This document shows, one piece after another, positions 34,201 through 45,484 of a stretch of DNA of 64,000 nucleotides. The position numbers and the translations under genes were made by a program. The notes below the pieces were generated by a model. It worked only from the letters and a program-made list of their open reading frames with translations. It made no database searches and was not told the origin of the DNA. Every line of letters begins with the position of its first letter. The stretch's first letter is position 1. Source of the DNA: Perkinsus olseni (Eukaryota; Perkinsozoa; Perkinsida; Perkinsidae); the NCBI GenBank assembly GCA_013115135.1, contig JABANP010000046.1:1-64000 (forward strand). Direction: 5' to 3'.

Positions 34201-34855
34201 TGACACCAGCCGAGGCTTGAACGTGTCCTCTCCGCGAGTTCCTCTGATGTATACTGAGGGCGAGAGGTTCAGCGATGATTGCTTGCCGGCCGTTGACGAC
34301 AATCCAAGACTAACTCAACGCTGGACGACTTTGAGTCCAGGCGCCGGCTCAGAATCACACGGCCGGACGGTTCCCATCCCTTCGTCCGCGGCGTGCGGCG
34401 CACCCTATCGATGTCATCAACCCTTCGATACATCAGCACTCTCACCAAGTGTTGCCCAGCGAAGCTCCCTCGCCGTGGTCTGCACGTCAACGTCTGAGGC
34501 TGCGGCTGGGTCGACGTATCCTAGCAGTGACCGCAATTTGCCAAGCTCGTTCAACCTAGTTTCCCTTACATCTTTCGCAGGCGGCTTCAAGAAGGCTGTC
34601 TCGTCAGCAATGGATTCGAGGATACGTAGCACCCGAACATGCAGCTCTGACCTGCACACTTGGCCCGCCTCGCGACACCGTCCCTCTTGGTTGGGCCATC
34701 AATCTCATCGTGGTCGCCTCCGGAGCTTACATGTCAGGATCGGCATCTGCTCCCCTTGCACATAACCCGGCTGACGCCGATACCTGCACTGCTCGACGGG
34801 CCGATCCAAGCAACGGGCAGGCGGCTGAACCTTCACAGCCTAAGCCTCTCAGCAT
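31203..34855 (-). CDS. Unidentified large protein, mostly helical
   Basis: A chain of well-formed short exons with GT-AG introns. Possible start at 34,855 (MLRGLGCEGSAACPLL); a 79-nt intron then joins DPDM to SELHVRVLRILESIADETAF and RLNELGKLRSLLGYV. Later exons read FRDHIIDSPHRFLDILNYL, IHEQTGPAIFAPLHSSIADE, GAEICAAGQRLISLLKRIL, ELLIISNVVGYSSISGSLIW, ILSDLVSQLTLLDHAYARF, RRLREAAFLEEVEGLHTLIV and LFNEELCTRVLEFGINYNCG, to the stop at 31,203. The leucine-rich helical pattern resembles an alpha-solenoid, but I cannot name a family. It may be more than one gene. It lies 155 bp from RAB28 and 197 bp from the next gene, on the same strand as both. Confidence 0.5.
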
Positions 34856-35009
34856 TGTTACCGATATCACTCTGGGGAACCGGGTGGTGATATAATGGAG
34901 CGTGTTTCCTCCTCAGAGAATATCATAAGAGGCTTTTGCCCCCCCAAGGGCATGGTGACACGCGCCGGCGGGAATCGTAATTTATAACAACACAACGCGG
35001 CCTGTGAGA

Positions 35010-36338
35010 CTACTGTATCATACAAGGCGAGCGGCGACTGGTCCGAGGCATCCTCTGAGCAGTCACATGAGCATGCCGAGGGTCGTCCTGTGGATAGTCA
35101 ACGAGCTCAGCCTTCACAACCTTCTGATGTACCTTGCGGGAAGCCCTAGGCGGGATAACTCGTGGGGCTGGGTTATTTCCGACTGACTTGGACTTCTGGT
35201 TGCCTCAGGGCTATTCCTGCAAGTTTGGCTGCTATCTGGTAGAATGCGGTGCTCACTTCGTCACCGGTTTTCGCCGAAACGAGAAAATCCCCGCCGCTGA
35301 AAATAATAAAAACGCTTTACGGAGACCGGTACGATTCGGACTACGTTTTTCGGTCTAAACAGAGACCGCTGTGCTTGTCCCGGGAAACCATGCGCATGTG
35401 GCCGAGGTCGTCCTTGTTTCCCATCAGGAAAAGCAACCTAGGAATTTGCTGCCGGAAGACAAGGAGAGATCGACCCTGCGGCCGGCGAGACTTACGGAGG
35501 ATTCATTCCCGCCTCCGCCGCTAGACTGTCTGTCGCCCTAACATTCGCTCGGTTCGTGAATATTTCGAGCCGGATGACGACGGGGCCTACCCCTCGACAA
35601 GTTGTAGCCAGTCGTTGAGGTCCTGGAAGCTCTGGTAACTAGTGATGTCGTAAACCAGGATGACTGCATCTGAGCCGTAGATGTATCTGCGATGAAATTC
35701 ACCCACGGGCTCACTGAAAAGTCGAGTGTTCGACTGAACACCCAAAAAACACATTAGATGGTGTCTCCAAGTAACGTCGCTGTGGCTTTAACGAGGATAC
35801 GCGCGGAAATTTCTCATTCTTGTCGAGAAGTATGATGTCTCAATGCAACTCCAGCAACCACTCCCCAGTATCTTCGCGGCCCGAGATCAAGTCTCCAGTA
35901 ACTCCACGAGCATACTTGAGCTGGCATGCATCACGGCAAAGATTGAGAGTCTGGGCCCTGCTTTCTACCGACTGATCATCTTGCTCCCGATACTCTGGCC
36001 TCCTATGTCCCACACTTGAAGACATACGTTGATATCTCCCGGGAGAATCAGACGCTGAGAATTGGAGATCAACGACACTAGCAGGGAGCCCACTATCTCC
36101 TGCCTTGACGAAGAAGTCAAGACCGATGGTCTGCTTGTAGGATGTACTAAAGCTGCCATCGCAGAACCTGTGTGCCAGCGAGGTCTTGCCCACTGCTCCG
36201 TTGCCCAACAGTATCACCTGATCGAGTCGATGCATCGTGAGCTCTACGTAATGGACGACTCACTTTATATTGCCGGTCCAGTAGCTCCTCAGAATCGGAC
36301 TCCTCATCACTGTCAGTGATTACTGTTTGCTTGGGCAT
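35010..36338 (-). CDS. RAB28: RAB28-like small GTPase
   Basis: Start at 36,338: [20 protein letters not shown] then DRQYK (25 codons). A GTGAGT...GATCAG intron leads to [20 protein letters not shown] (P-loop GxxxxGKT), then KQTIGLDFF. Later exons give [20 protein letters not shown] (WDxGGQ switch II, typical of RAB28), [32 protein letters not shown] (NKxD) and [20 protein letters not shown] (SAK). A 70-nt intron after RQPE then joins [14 protein letters not shown] and a C-terminal CMIQ prenylation box, as in animal RAB28. Retention of that last intron would end the protein at QVSRK (stop at 35,173) without the lipid site. RAB28 proteins act in ciliary/periciliary membrane traffic with the BBSome. 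Confidence 0.93.
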
Positions 36339-36601
36339 TGGGATCCGGTGGTAAGCAGCTGATTCAGTCTCAACAAAGCTACCCTATCGAGTACCAGTTT
36401 CGTATCTTGAGCGCTAATCTGAGTTGCGTGAAGTGATGCCGCCCACAATGATGACAAGTATCGCCCGCGAAACCTCTCTGATGCTCTCAGATGTGCTGCA
36501 TCGCTCGAGGAATCCCTATGCAAGACCTGAACTCGTCAAGACCCTCCACTGTCCCCGATTGACTCTATCTTCACCGCAGCTCAGCTGTACGTGTAGAAGC
36601 T

Positions 36602-39600
36602 TCATGAGTCAACGGCAGAGCTAGACAAAACAACTGTATCGCGGGTTAATTTAGTCGATGGGCGGTGAATGTCAGGCGGCCGAGTATCTGGATGAAAAGT
36701 ACCTGCGGCCAAAGCATGAGATTTCCAAGCGTAGTATATCGGCAGTTTGCGAGGAGCGGGAATGACTATCCAACAGCCTCGGTCTACATCCGTCCAGATC
36801 CCTCCGTTCTTTCTCTTTCCGCAGCTCTTCAATCCTCACTTGTGACATGCGTTTCTTCGCCACAAGTTGGTCGTAAATCGGCCCCTAAAAGTCAGCGGCA
36901 AGTGCTTGCATTAAATAGAAAGTCTTTAATAGATGGTCCATCACCGCTCGAGATCGGTGAAGCTCCGACAGCCTCGCCGAGTGGGGGTCAATGCGCGGCG
37001 TGAACGTCACTTCCTCCTCCTCTGATGGTCCAGTCCGCTTGAGCCTGGCGTACGGAGGCACGGTTATCAATCACGCCGTATCCCACTGCTCGGCGTGATC
37101 GCCTCTTTCTTCCCTCCGCTCACTCAGAATTTCTGTCCCTCGCGCTGGTGGATACGAAGAGATGACTAGAAGGCTTTCCTAGACAGCTTGAGTTTGTAGT
37201 CAATGGCAGCGATGAAATTCTCGAGGCTGACAGCCTCGCCTGAGTCCTCGACGTAGGAGACTATATGTGAAACCTGAAAATGAGGAACCGAGCGAGCGAG
37301 CGTACTTGATTCATCGAGGGAGCTGTGCGTGCCTCCCCTACCAGGTCCCTCTCCTTCTCATCGTCAACAACGCTCTTGTTGAGAGTAGCCGGGTTAATCC
37401 ACTCACTCGGATCATCAGACCCCGGGAGACCTGAGGTCGAAAAGGTTTGCGGCCATTCACCGCGTCCGATGACACAGTACAACACAGTATACGCTGAATC
37501 AGTATCTAGTACTCGAGCACGCGGTGCTCCTGAGCACCTCGGTGAGGCGACATCGCAGTGGCCTCATGGGCCAACGTCATGCGGAGCCCCGGGAGCGACG
37601 CGGACAACACTAATGGTGTTATCCGTGTTCTATGTTGTTCATGGTCTAGCACTATAAGCAAGTCGGGCAGGGCGGGAAACTTTGTCCACTTTGTGGGCCA
37701 CGGAGTTCGAACGCACGGAGTCAAAACGTCACGGCTGCTCGGATCAAACGCCTCTAATCACAAGAGTCTCATGTCAGATACCGATGACCACTGGTCATTG
37801 ACCAGAACATGTTGTATCCCTTCCTGCATCGGCCGACAAGCATTTCTGCAAGTGCACTATCCCTGCTAGCAGGTGAGAGGTGCAAGACATGGACACCGGG
37901 CCTCGGATGAGATCTCTTGGCTGGTCGGCCCGACCTAGTGCGGAGATTGAGCACTGAGAGCGTCCAAGTCAACGTCTTCAATATCGCAAGCCTGGCACCT
38001 TTTCAACTCTTGCAGAGCCTCAGTCTTGTCGGCCACAAGCTCTCACATCTGGATGTTTCCACGCGGAGCAAGCTGGTCCGACCAACTTGTTTGTAGACAG
38101 AACCTCGGTCGCATACATTCGACACTTCATCGCCTTTGCAAGCACAGCCGTGAGGACGTCGGATCCCGACTGCCTCAATATCAGTTTTCGAGATTTCTAT
38201 GTGTACAGTCACCTCTCTCGTGACCTCATCCACTACCATATCCTAGCATAGCAGGGCGACCGCCTCTGACGCTCCCAACAGGAACCACGCAGCGAGGACA
38301 TACCCGCTCGTTCTACACTGCGCTGGATAAGCTCCTTCGCCCTGTTGCACCAAGACATCCAAATGTTTCATAGATAGGGAAGTCATTCTTCTTGGGGGAC
38401 CGATTCCACGTACAATCGCCCGACGGGCTTCGCTGATAGCGACCTATTCAGAATGGGCTATTCCGTGGGCACTCGTAGCCAGCATCCACGTGGTAATTCA
38501 CTACTCAGGTAGACTGAAGACTCCAGTCTGCAGATACTTCAGCCTGAAGCCCACGCGAATACTACGGGTGATTCCCCAGCCAGGGACTGTGAGCCCCTCC
38601 ACGATGGAAGTTCCATCGGTCCACTGAGATGCTTGTATGGGAGATGATATACCAACGGTTGGTTGCCAACCAGCCAATGGTTGTTCGGCAGTGCGACCTC
38701 ACCACGGACCGCTCGTGGTCCTCTTTCCCGTCGCGACGAGTTGCGGCCAATCCGGCGGAACGGTTGACTGCCGCCAACCGAAAAGCAACACCGCTAGCAC
38801 CCCCCTCGCTGGATGCTGAAGCTGAGACGCCCTTGAGCGTTCCGAAAGAACTGGCAACTATGGAGATCATAATACAGACTGCGTAGAGACATCTGGATTC
38901 TCCCAGAGCCCACACTCCACGAGTGAGAATGCAGGTGAAAATGAAATTTCCCTAGTAAACTACGGTTGGTCGTAATTGCTTGGGCCGTTGTTCACCTCCC
39001 AAAGCTCGATACAGTCTCTCATACTTCTCCATCTTCTTTCGTTCTAAAATCTCCCTACTTCGCCCCAACGCTTTAGTCTCCGATGACAACTCCTTCGCTG
39101 CCTGCATACCATCACCTCAATTCTCCAAGTGATGGCCTACCTTGATGGCCGCCGATTCGGACTCCGCTGCTCGCTTCTTCAACTCGGCGGACTCGCTGAA
39201 CAGTCTCTGACGAACGGCACTCCCATAATCGCTCGCACAGCACAGACTTACGTCGAAAATATCACTCGACCGAGTCGTTGTCCTCGAGCCATTCCGAGCT
39301 TCTGACCGTCTGGCAGATTGCCTTGGGGAGTCGAACAACAATCGCTCTCTCGGAGTGCTGCCCGAAAGACTATCATCGCCTGAGAAATGATTTAGGTATT
39401 CGCAGTCTCTCGGAAGAACCCATCCGTTCGAATGCTACCAGCGGGCGTCACTCCACTAGAGGTGATCCAGCGTGGCGACGGGAACCGCGGCGAGCCGCTA
39501 TCAGAGACTGTGCCTGCGCATGGTTAACAGGTCGATTGGCCCAGAGTGAACAACGCTCTACTCGCGGTTGGTTGCCTCAGCACACAATGGCCGTCCCTTA

Positions 39601-42183
39601 GAGCTCCGTGTGGATGAGGACCGTGCGAGGCGAGCGAATCAGCCCGCGGAGATGACGCACGCTTGCTGGATCTGGATTGATGGTGTCCATCCAGCTTCTC
39701 GATAGCTCGTAACTACTCACGAAAGTCTCCTGAAGAACATCTCCCTAGTATCGTCATTTGACGGCCGTTCATGCGCCGAACCAATATCCGGCGCAAACGT
39801 TGCCTCCTCGGGTAGATAGCTCTTCCATTCCTCCCGCCGTACCTGAAACGCGTAATAGAGGTCCTTGCCCATCAGAGGTACTACGAATTTAGCCATCCTC
39901 ACCTTCCTCTGGAAAGCGTCCTGATAAAGCGTCTCGAAAGGACTCCTATTTTTCCGGAAGGGATTCCTCCTCTGCGCAATGAGCAGAGACTGTGGGTTGA
40001 TATGCGGCCTGGAGACAACTGCAATAAAGCTGCACTGATCACTCACAAAGCAGCGTCTACGCCACCAACAGCGACTATGTACTGAAGTCGCTGCCTTTCT
40101 TCGAGCTAGTCAATTCTCGTACCGTATGAGCGGCCAACTACGCGAAAAGACGGCGTGACAGAAGAGATCGCGAAGGAGAGAATGGCATCCTCAGAATTGC
40201 CACAGTCAAACCTCACATGAAAGAGCATTCCTTCATCCGCTGCTCCTCGATCTCCGACCTCAAACGCGCGGCTCTCTCATCTTTCCACTTTTGCCGCGTC
40301 GCTTCCTACCCCAAGAACAACTTCCCAACTAGTTGATACAGCATTTAAGGGCAGAGCTAGGATACCATCATCCCTCATTAATTCAAACCAGTAACGACGC
40401 CGCTCATCCTCGAAGCTACAGTCGGGCCGCTTCACTCTTACATTGGACGAGGCCATCGATCGATTCAGCCGACTAACCCCCGGACATACTCGCTGGCTCG
40501 TATCTGCGACCATAGCCTGACGGCAAGCCCGAGCACATGAACTCACCAATAGCTGGCTTGAACGTGACTCCTCGAAGTTCCGCTTCTTCTCGCTCAGCCA
40601 CGTGGTCCCGCTGGAGGTTCACGAGGTTTCGGATTTTCCTGGCGCGCGGGAGGTCTCGTAAACACACTCTCCATGTGAGCGTACCTCTCATGCATCCTAT
40701 AGAGGCGGTGTCCCGGCGAGTCAGGTTGCCTCGTCACCTTAGGTCTGCGAAAAAAAATGTTACGCTTACATACAACCGAGCCGAGCCTACTGCACCGCGG
40801 ATAACAGGGTGCTCACAGACGGCTAGAGCAGGTGGCGCCTCGCCGGCCTCAAGTTTATCACCTCCTCCTCGGCGATTGGGACTTTCTTTCATCTTCCAGT
40901 TGCTCTTTCAGCTTCACCAGCCGCTGTTGCTTGATCTCAGCATGCTCATGAAGCTTCGTGAAAACCGACGAGCTTCGCTCCGCCCTCTGCTCGGGTTTCT
41001 TCTTCGACGCTGCCAATAACAACTCAACACGTACGGCGGGGTCGAAGATATCACCAGCCTTGGCAGGTGGCCTCCGTGGTCCTCCCAGCCCGCTCCTCAG
41101 CCCTCCTCGCCCTCTGCTCCTTACACCACTCCAAAGACGGTGGCCGCTGGCCCTCCAGCTGCCTCCTCCCTCATCGCCGCTTTTGTCCTTACAACGCGGA
41201 CGTTCGATGCTCAATGATGTACAGGAAGCCTCACCGGCTCAGCAGGGACGGCAGTCAACGGCCTCCTGCGAGGTGCTGACCCAAGCGGTGGGGAGTCCTC
41301 ATTCGGCGATGGTACACGGAGGACTGGGGATGAGCCTGTCATGGTGACTGCTCACTCCCCAATGCTATGCCACCGAAATCATCATGAAGCTCCTCGAGAG
41401 GCGTGTCAGCAGCTGTTTTGCGAAGCCGCTTACGATGTTCCACGCCTCTCAGATCGAACTCTATTTTATCCTCCTCGGGCTCCTCTCCTACCATTCTGGA
41501 GGGACGACCCAGCAAACGTAAGTCCTCGTGGATCTTCTCGGCTAGGGGGACTGAACGCACCGGTACCCGCCAGTTCCCACCGAGCCCTCGCTGATACTTG
41601 CAAGTTCCAGTGGCAAGCCATTGTCCTGTACGAACTGCTCGGCCAAGCGTTCGATATCATCTCCTTCTTGGACCATGATGATGGACTGTGGCTTGGTCGG
41701 GCTGATCTCAATCACCACTCTTAGTATCGGTTCTGAAGCCGCAATCATCCAGCTGCAGAGAGAGGTTCGAATGGTTAGTTACCATTGGTAACGAGTCCCT
41801 GTGTACGCTGATGGTGTGCTTATAGTGCGACGACAAGGTTATAATTTTACGGCCTCAAGCCGGTTCTACGCTTCTGGGTATTATTACAGCGTTCCAAGTA
41901 GCAGCACAAAAATCATGATTATCTGCTGGCCTTCGCCCGGCTCACCTTTTGGCTGTGGCGAGTGGCTCCCTCTCATCTCGCCGCACTCCTCACTATACTC
42001 AACCTCCTCTTCTGCCCCGATCTGTTGCAGCAGCATCGATGAGCTCCCCATCGAGCAGCTGCGGCGGAAGCTATCATCCCTCCTCGCCATGGTGGGTGTT
42101 GGCACAGTCCACACCGGCCAGGATTCATTCTGTATCGCTTGCAAGGGATTCAACGACGATTCCTCAAGCGTCGGAGGAGCCAT
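36602..42183 (-). CDS. Large TF-P repeat protein, possibly flagellar or cytoskeletal
   Basis: The 5' exon starts at 42,183 (MAPPTLEESSLNPLQAIQ). An intron of about 190 nt (GTGAGCCG to CTCTGCAG) would join a domain reading ILRVVIEISPTKPQSIIMVQ...EGDDIERLAEQFVQDNGLP, which resembles the small ubiquitin-like or PB1-like head of protist TF-P proteins. A start at 41,748 is the alternative. Downstream exons repeat a charged-helix plus (C/V)TFxPxI pattern: GVTFKPAIG (40.5 kb), EECSFM-like (40.2 kb), EATFAPDIG (39.8 kb), EVTFTPRIDP (37.0 kb) and AGTFHPDTRP near the stop at 36,602. Helices include SAELKKRAAESESAAIK and RKKMEKYERLYRAL. Exon joins across 37-39 kb are incomplete, so more than one gene is possible. 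Confidence 0.6.
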
Positions 42184-42288
42184 TGCTAAATTGGCTATCT
42201 GAGCCAGCGGGAATATTCCCCATTAACAACAACTATACACATGAACGATGACATAGTATGAAACTTAGTTGTAAATTTTGTTGCAAAA

Positions 42289-42918
42289 TCAATCACTCAA
42301 GCTCCCGATGCCCCCGGTCTCCTCCTCGCCATTTTGCTCTGGCTCAGCGTCAGACACCTGACTATCACTGATAAAGAGGGTTATTCCAGCAGCAGCACTA
42401 CCTTTGTCGCAGTGGCCGCCACCGCCGATGACATCCACGGTAAAGGCGCTTTTTCGGTAACACGTGGCTCTTCCTCTGCCGCCTTGCCATCATCCCCAGG
42501 CCTGACGAGAGACTCACAATCTCGCCAGGCGCGCGACGTGAACAGCATAAGCTCTCAAATGTAGCCAACGCGGCCTCCCTACCCTGCCTCCTGCTGCGCT
42601 TTGTCGGTACTGAGCGAATTTCCTCTCGACTCTTGGGAGAGCAATTCTAAAGCTTTTTTGACATCAGCCAGCTCATCTTCACTCCCATTTCCCACCGATG
42701 GACTCCATACAAGGTACGATCTATCGAAGAATATAATCGATCAAGCGGGCGTGCGCTCAGGAACTCGGTGGTGTAAAAAGTAACTCGTACTACCCTTCCT
42801 CCTTAAACCCAACTCGCTCCATGAACTTCCTCGCCGGTGAACCCGCTTCCAATTGGGCTTGGAACCGAGGCGTACGCAAATTGACTCGTCTAAACTTGTC
42901 AGACTTCGGGTTGTTGAC
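42289..42918 (-). CDS. PUB-domain protein (5' end not found)
   Basis: The exon starting at 42,918 (acceptor GTCGTAG) reads NNPKSDKFRRVNLRTPRFQ then QLEAGSPARKFMERVGFKEE. An intron of about 75 nt joins SYLVWSPSVGNGSEDELADV and KKALELLSQESRG. This is the PUB/PUG pattern (NP..KFRRIR..N..F, GF...., LVxP, L..ALELL). A 44-nt intron then precedes an acidic tail, VSDAEPEQNGEEETGG, ending at 42,289. PUB domains bind the p97/CDC48 C-terminus in ubiquitin and ERAD factors. I found no first exon with an ATG; it may lie at 42.95-43.3 kb. The stop is 106 bp upstream of the next gene's start. Confidence 0.65.
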
Positions 42919-43301
42919 CTACGACGCCGTCATAACACGAGTACAAGTCGGGGGAAACACCCCTATTGACGGTGGATCTCTGACAGCTAGCTAGCTTTTC
43001 TGTAGCATACCCGGTCGCGGAATGTCCACAAGACGAGAAACGACGGCGGATCCCAAGGGGCATTTAACGTTGGGCATCAATTTGTTCTACATTAGACTAA
43101 CGTTGAAAGGGATTGCATGTCATTTTCGGACAGCCAGAATTGCTTTTCCGGAGCATAGCCGCTCGTGTACCACACTCAATTACCAAATAACGAGGTGACA
43201 CGAGCAACTCATAGACTGCACTGGATGTTAGGTATAACATTGTTCTACTCTGAACGAACGTTAAAAGAGCTCCCTTGCGATGTACCAACCGTGAAGGCCT
43301 C

Positions 43302-44774
43302 TTAACATCCTTGAGTAACATGCCAACACAATAATGTACTACAGTTGTCGGATGTGAGCCTTCTCCCCTGGACTACCAAGTTCCCCAATAGCATTTTGGC
43401 AGTGCCTTTCATCCTCTCGTCCATCTTCTCTGCAATACCAGCTAAGTCCACCTCCTCCCCCGGTGAAGCCAACGACTCCATAGTCTCGGGCTCACTCCCG
43501 ACAGTCGTCGACGGTTCAACAGCTGCTCTAACACCTGTAAGTGAATAAGCTCCTCTCGCTTCGCTCCGCCCTCGCCAACTGACCATTTTCAGAAATCCCG
43601 CTCGGTTCCTCCTCTTCATCATCCATCACGATACCACCCGCTTTCATCGGACTTTTGCAACTGGTCTGAGCATCGCTCCGCGAAATTGTCGCAGCGGTGA
43701 TCTGATAGCGCAGCAAGGCACCCTCGTAATAGTTTCTCTGACCACAATCCAGGTTGTACTTCCTTCAAGGCCATGATGAGATCTGCGTGCTGCTTCAGCT
43801 GATTTTTCTGCATCTCCTCCAACATTTTCACCAGCCGGTCATCTCGACTTTCGCCTTCGTTCTCTTTTTCGCTCTTCTCTTCCACCACCTTCAACCAACA
43901 CTGTGGGAGGCCTATCAACGCGGACGGTCTACCCGTTCCGCTTTCCGTTCTCGTTCGCGTGCCAGCAATTCCATCAGAAGTCTGTCTCGTTCGGCCGCTG
44001 TATCAGTACTCTCTGAATAATAGACTGCGCCACCAACTAGAAGGCTAGCACTACCTGCGTGCTGCCGAACTGCTTGCTGCTGCTGATCTTGCCGAGCTCG
44101 ATTGAATAGCCACCAGCCAGCCATGAGAGCGGTCCCCGCACCCATGACAGTCTGAGACGTACCTCTACCGCAACGAGGAGCGCCCGCACGTGACAAGTAC
44201 TTTGAGGAGGGTGAGCCAGGTGGGCTCTGAGGGCGGCAACGGTGGAGGTGGTGGAGGCGGGAAGTACCTACGATAATATGGATCTGTGCAAGGATAGTGT
44301 TGCTCCAAACGCTCCGTTGTCGCCCACTAGCGACCACTAGCCCTTATTACACAGGCTGCAACTGCACCCCACTAGGTACGGCAGGTGAAGACGTCGGGGG
44401 AACACTCTGGTTAGCCGAAGCATCCAAGCGTTGGAAGGAAGCGTCTGAAGGACGACTAGGAATTGGACGTCTCACTTGTTTCTCTACTGAACCTACTTAT
44501 TTCGGCATCGGTCAAGCCTTTAGTCCGGAGGAACTGCTCCTTTTGGGCTCTACTGCTAGTCGACGCTATCGTCCGCGGGTCGCTGAGGAACTTCATGGCC
44601 ATCGCCACCTGACTGGCTACCATTACTAACACTACTTAAAGGACTCCTCACCTGATCTTCTCGAAGGTTAGGGAAGGCATGGGCCGAGGCGACAGCCAAG
44701 GGCTTGGGAGAAGACTCCGCCGTGGTCTCAACCGACCCAGGCGTATCCTTTTTCTCAAGGGAGGGGTCAGACAT
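43302..44774 (-). CDS. PEX14: PEX14, peroxisomal import docking protein
   Basis: Start at 44,774 (MSDPSLEKKDTPGSVETT). A 44-nt intron after REDQ joins VAMAMKFLSDPRTIASTSSR and AQKEQFLRTKGLTDAEI, the conserved PEX14 N-terminal domain that binds PEX5/PEX19 (KFL..P......S...K..FL..KGLT..EI). Next come a hydrophobic segment (MGAGTALMAGWWLFNRARQ), a second one (ASLLVGGAVYY), and a coiled coil (DDRLVKMLEEMQKNQLKQHA). The C-terminal part is acidic (MDDEEEEPSG; GEEVDLAGIAEKMDERMKG). Domain order matches PEX14: N-domain, membrane segment, coiled coil. The 3' end at 43,302 is tentative. The ATG lies 108 bp from the divergent AC19 start, so the two may share a promoter region. Confidence 0.85.
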
Positions 44775-44881
44775 GTGCGTCAACGCAACATGAAAGTGCT
44801 CAGATGGATCGATTACAAGGGCGCGCGCTAGTGCGGTTTGACAGTGGTCGGATGATGATGCTACACTGAACACGTTGAAGG
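44775..44881. promoter_or_regulatory. Strand-switch region between PEX14 and AC19
   Basis: 107 bp between divergent start codons, and the only place in the window where the coding strand changes. It probably carries initiation signals for both directions. I see no TATA box or other named motif. Confidence 0.5.
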
Positions 44882-45285
44882 ATGTCGTCTAAGGAGTCGA
44901 CTGAGGATCTCTGCGGCACTTATCAGTTGAAAAACGAGGACCACACTCTCGGCAACTCGGTCCGGTACGTCCTGTCCAAAAAGTAATATTGGAGAGGTGT
45001 GGTATTACTCGTCTTACTAGCGCCCACGGCGAGCTAATTTTACGGCTAAGGGGATCTTGAGGTTGATTCTGGTCATTTTCAGTCCCAAAATCGACTTTGC
45101 CGGATACTCAGTCCCTCACCCTAACGAGCCCTTCGTTAATGTAGTAACCCTCTCTCCCAGCTGTAGCTCTCAGTACCGCCTTTCAGATCCGTGTACAGAC
45201 CTACCCCGGCACTACTGCGGACGATGCTATGATTTGGGCGTTGGAGGAGCTGGATGTTATGTTCAATACCATTCAGAAAAAGTAA
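44882..45285 (+). CDS. RPAC2: RPAC2/AC19 subunit of RNA polymerases I and III
   Basis: Three exons (44,882-44,982; 45,083-45,140; 45,187-45,285) give an 85-residue protein with phases that close exactly. MSSKESTEDLCGTYQLKNED runs into DHTLGNSVRYVLSKN, the family signature for the AC19/Rpb11/archaeal L dimerisation fold. FAGYSVPHPNEPFVN is the AC19-type GYSVPHPxEP motif. The C-terminal helix reads TTADDAMIWALEELDVMFN. It pairs with AC40 in the Pol I/III assembly core. It is shorter than most AC19 proteins, with little tail on either side of the core. Confidence 0.93.
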
Positions 45286-45484
45286 TAATACTAGAGAGTA
45301 TCCTGGGGAATGTAGGCTTTGCGACCACTGTGCGTTCGCACAGTGTCAAAGTGTCGGCGAGTCACTGGTGACCAGTGTAGTCTTGTACGATTTGCTACTT
45401 TCTTCATCGGTCGTAGTGAGTCCTGCCGTTTATCGTAAGGTGGACTCAGGTACACCTCCGCAATGAACCGTTACCGTAGGAAGC

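Noticed and set aside
34710..34895. Plus-strand ORF of 61 aa
   Set aside because: It opposes the first exon and intron of the minus-strand gene and has no motif of its own.
35173..35175. Stop codon as the end of RAB28
   Set aside because: Splicing a 70-nt intron just upstream restores the family's VVKAE...YP tail and a CMIQ prenylation box, so this stop is intronic.
37690..37715. GGAGTTCGAACGCACGG as another T-arm motif
   Set aside because: It shares only TTCGA with the B box; the flanking positions do not fit.
41884..42183. Separate small minus-strand gene
   Set aside because: The frame meets a GTGAGC donor, and a good acceptor lies just before the next in-frame exon, so it is better read as the 5' exon of the TF-P repeat gene.
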